Shown: in pieces, positions 62,196 to 64,000 of the stretch
Position numbering within the stretch: position 1 is the stretch's first letter
Layout: every line of letters starts with the position of its first letter
From: CBDCME01 sp965218865
GTDB lineage: Bacteria; Pseudomonadota; Alphaproteobacteria; JAAXGF01
Direction of reading: 5' to 3'
Length of the DNA stretch: 64,000 nt
Assembly: GCA_965218865.1 (NCBI GenBank)
Contig: CBDCME010000076.1
Coordinates: forward strand, 62,001 to 126,000
Notes under the pieces: model-generated
Seen by the model: the letters and a program-made list of their open reading frames with translations, nothing else
Told to the model about the DNA's origin: nothing
Databases searched by the model: none
Made by a program: the position numbers and the translations under genes

Positions 62196-63488
62196 TCACC
62201 GGGTCGCGGTCCCCGCCAACAGTCTTTCCGGATTGAGCACGACGTCGCGGCGCACCGTGCCGGGCGGTCCGATAGCCGGCGCGACCCTACCGTCGACGAT
62301 CAGCTCCAAGGCGCCGGCGTTGCCGGTCATTAACGTCAGACCGGGTTGATTCGGGACCAGATAAACGTCACCCGGGTGCAGAACCCGAGACAATAGAACT
62401 TTGTCCGTGTCGTTCTTGACCTGGACCCAACTTTCGGTCTTGGCGCGGAGTCGGATGCGCGTGTCGAGGCTCGTCTCGCCGTAGACACGGGGTGAACGGT
62501 TTGCCCCTTCCGGGACCGGATTCTCGAGTGCGATTCGGACGTTTGTTTCGTCGCTGCTGGCGCTGGGCGACGGGGGCGGATCGATCGGGCGCGTTACCGG
62601 GGACTCGGGGGTCGCGGCCATGACCTCGATCACCGACTTTCCCGCGGGCGGCGGCACCAGAGTTTCCTCATCCCGGGCCGCCAATTCCCCCGGTGGTTCC
62701 AGAGGCGACGTTAATTCCTCGGGTTCGGGCGTGACCTCTGCTGGTGCGGTCGCGGCCGCCGCGAGCACCGGCGCCGTGGGCGGCGTCATCACGCTCGGCA
62801 CTCCGGTGGATACGGGCGCTTCGTCCTCGGCGCTGGGGGGATTGCTTTCCGCCGCCAGCGCGAAGTCGTCTTCTCGCGGTTCGTCGTACATCGTCGTCGG
62901 TGGCGCCGGATCGTTCGACTCGCCGAACGGTTCGGCCCCTGTGGTCCCGGGATCATTCTCAACTTGCGATACGGTGGACGACCCCGTGGGGACCGCCATC
63001 CGGGCTGGAACCGGGGGTACCAATTCGATCTCCAATTGATCGGTCGCGGAGAAGTGGTACCAGCCCGCGTAAGACCCCACGGCCAGTACCAGGGCGGCGA
63101 CGAGCAGGGGAACGCCGGGTATTCGGCTTTCCTGATTGGGGGTCGGGAAACGCAGTCTTTGGTTGACGTCGAAACCCTCTTCCTCGGCCTTGAATCGGCT
63201 GACGATTTCAGCGCTGTCGAGACCCAGGAACTCGGCGTAGCTCCGCAAAAACCCGACCACGTAGGTGGGGCCCGGAAGGTCGCCAAAGCGACCCTCCTCA
63301 AGGGCGATCAGATGTTCCGGGCGAATGCGAAGATTGAGCGAGACCCGCTCGATATCCAAGTCTTGCTCGTGTCGCGCCCGGTATAACTCAACCGAAACCG
63401 AATTTTCTTCCGGCTTTTCGTTCACATCATCTTCGAAAACGTCATCGTTCTCTTGCTCAAGGTACACGTTTTGCGGTGGTGACGACAT
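62196..63488 (-). CDS. rodZ: RodZ-like cell-shape protein (HTH, membrane anchor, DUF4115)
   Basis: 430 residues. An N-terminal Cro/XRE-type helix-turn-helix (residues 36-105: LYRARHEQDLDIERVSLNLR, IRPEHLIALEEGRFGDLP, TYVVGFLRSYAEFLGLD) that would bind MreB, a membrane helix about 124-146 (GVPLLVAALVLAVGSYAGWY), a long Pro/Glu-rich periplasmic linker and a C-terminal DUF4115 domain (RAKTESWVQVKNDTDKVLLS, VYLVPNQPGLTLMTGNAGAL). This is the RodZ plan. It lies upstream of ispG on the same strand, as in many alphaproteobacteria. Confidence 0.9.
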   Translation of the reverse strand: MSSPPQNVYLEQENDDVFEDDVNEKPEENSVSVELYRARHEQDLDIERVSLNLRIRPEHLIALEEGRFGDLPGPTYVVGFLRSYAEFLGLDSAEIVSRFKAEEEGFDVNQRLRFPTPNQESRIPGVPLLVAALVLAVGSYAGWYHFSATDQLEIELVPPVPARMAVPTGSSTVSQVENDPGTTGAEPFGESNDPAPPTTMYDEPREDDFALAAESNPPSAEDEAPVSTGVPSVMTPPTAPVLAAAATAPAEVTPEPEELTSPLEPPGELAARDEETLVPPPAGKSVIEVMAATPESPVTRPIDPPPSPSASSDETNVRIALENPVPEGANRSPRVYGETSLDTRIRLRAKTESWVQVKNDTDKVLLSRVLHPGDVYLVPNQPGLTLMTGNAGALELIVDGRVAPAIGPPGTVRRDVVLNPERLLAGTATR

Positions 63489-64000
63489 CGGGAACGCCCG
63501 TTCTTAAATGGGCAGAAGCACCCTAAACTAAGGGGAAGGAACGATTCAAGCAACCCACAATAACGGACAAGGATGACGATCCGCATGGAAGCTCGCCAAC
63601 ATCGCCGCCGGGCGCGAATTCTAGTCAATTGCCCTCAACGCTTGTTTTCCGAGAGTGGAGAAAAATCGATCCATCAATTCATGGCTCGAAAGGTTCGCCG
63701 CGAGGTCGATCTTGGGTCTTGTCCGTCGTCGTCGGATCACGAGATCGAAACCGAGGCCGGCCCAAAAAATTGCCCCGTTGCGGCGGGGCAAATAGGGACA
63801 TGAGGTCGCGCCAAGGCGTGCCAGTCACCGGGGGGAGCGGCTAGAATCACCGGCCGACCTTGGCGCTTGATATTTATATTTGGCCTCCGAGCGCCGGGTA
63901 CAACCCCGTAATCATATTGAGGCCGCGAAATCACCATCCGGCCGACCCGAAAGCCGGGGGCGCGGACAGCGCTTCGATCCGAGCGGGCACTACAGGAAAC
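63489..64000. other. Region upstream of rodZ, no firm gene
   Basis: Short frames on both strands do not look like any family. A hairpin terminator for minus-strand transcription is at 63764-63791, so a transcript that starts beyond base 64000 or in the 63800-64000 segment ends here; the segment could be an RNA gene. Confidence 0.4.
63764..63791 (-). terminator. Rho-independent terminator, minus strand
   Basis: Perfect 8-bp stem TTGCCCCG / CGGGGCAA with a 6-base loop at 63770-63791, followed on the minus strand by a T6 run (AAAAAA at 63764-63769 on the plus strand). No protein gene that would need it is visible inside the window. Confidence 0.7.

Overview
The window looks like a chromosomal segment of a GC-rich alphaproteobacterium, probably Rhodospirillales-like. 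This rests on the tpiA-secG-pyrG order, the rodZ-ispG-hisS-hemA-prfA-prmC run followed by a DUF4167 gene and clpB, a DUF1244 gene, and the remnant of a MucR-type regulator. These are judgements from motifs and gene order; no database search was run.

Layout. 1-9358 is housekeeping: tpiA-secG-pyrG on the minus strand, a PepSY protein, a secreted winged-helix protein between inverted hairpin repeats, cysK, a mercaptopyruvate sulfurtransferase fused in frame to cystathionine beta-lyase, and modABC. 9359-24500 holds a frameshifted membrane-protein locus and a decayed FecR-RTX secreted-protein gene cut by two inverted IS630 copies, with an IS5-like element beside it, then tRNA-Thr. 24506-31447 is the tail half of a Mu-like prophage (gp42 to gp47 order plus a PAAR tip and a tail fibre), deleted internally and cut by an IS256-family element that also truncates a mucR-like gene. 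32034-34457 is an osmoprotectant-type ABC transporter. 34863-36837 is a graveyard of an istA fragment, a group II intron 3' end and IS630 copy 4. 36845-39158 is DUF1244, YbdK-type carboxylate-amine ligase and N-formylglutamate amidohydrolase.

39443-50793 is the most unusual part. An AAA15 ATPase gene and a RloB-type gene form a two-gene operon of the RloA/RloB kind. The ATPase gene is split by an 8.6-kb IS1595-type transposon bounded by a perfect 8-bp target duplication. That transposon carries passenger genes and has itself received three almost identical, head-to-tail copies of a 2.08-kb element. Each copy encodes a DruA-like (DUF4338) domain fused to an ISAs1-type transposase. A second, unrelated IS1595 element, also with a perfect 8-bp duplication, splits the RloB gene.

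50988-64000 returns to core genome: a YGSN-motif protein, IS630 copy 5, clpB with a heat-shock-type promoter, DUF4167, prmC, prfA, hemA, hisS, ispG and rodZ.

A caution for every entry: many otherwise good genes are broken by single-base indels, several of them at homopolymers. This is as consistent with uncorrected long-read sequence as with real decay.
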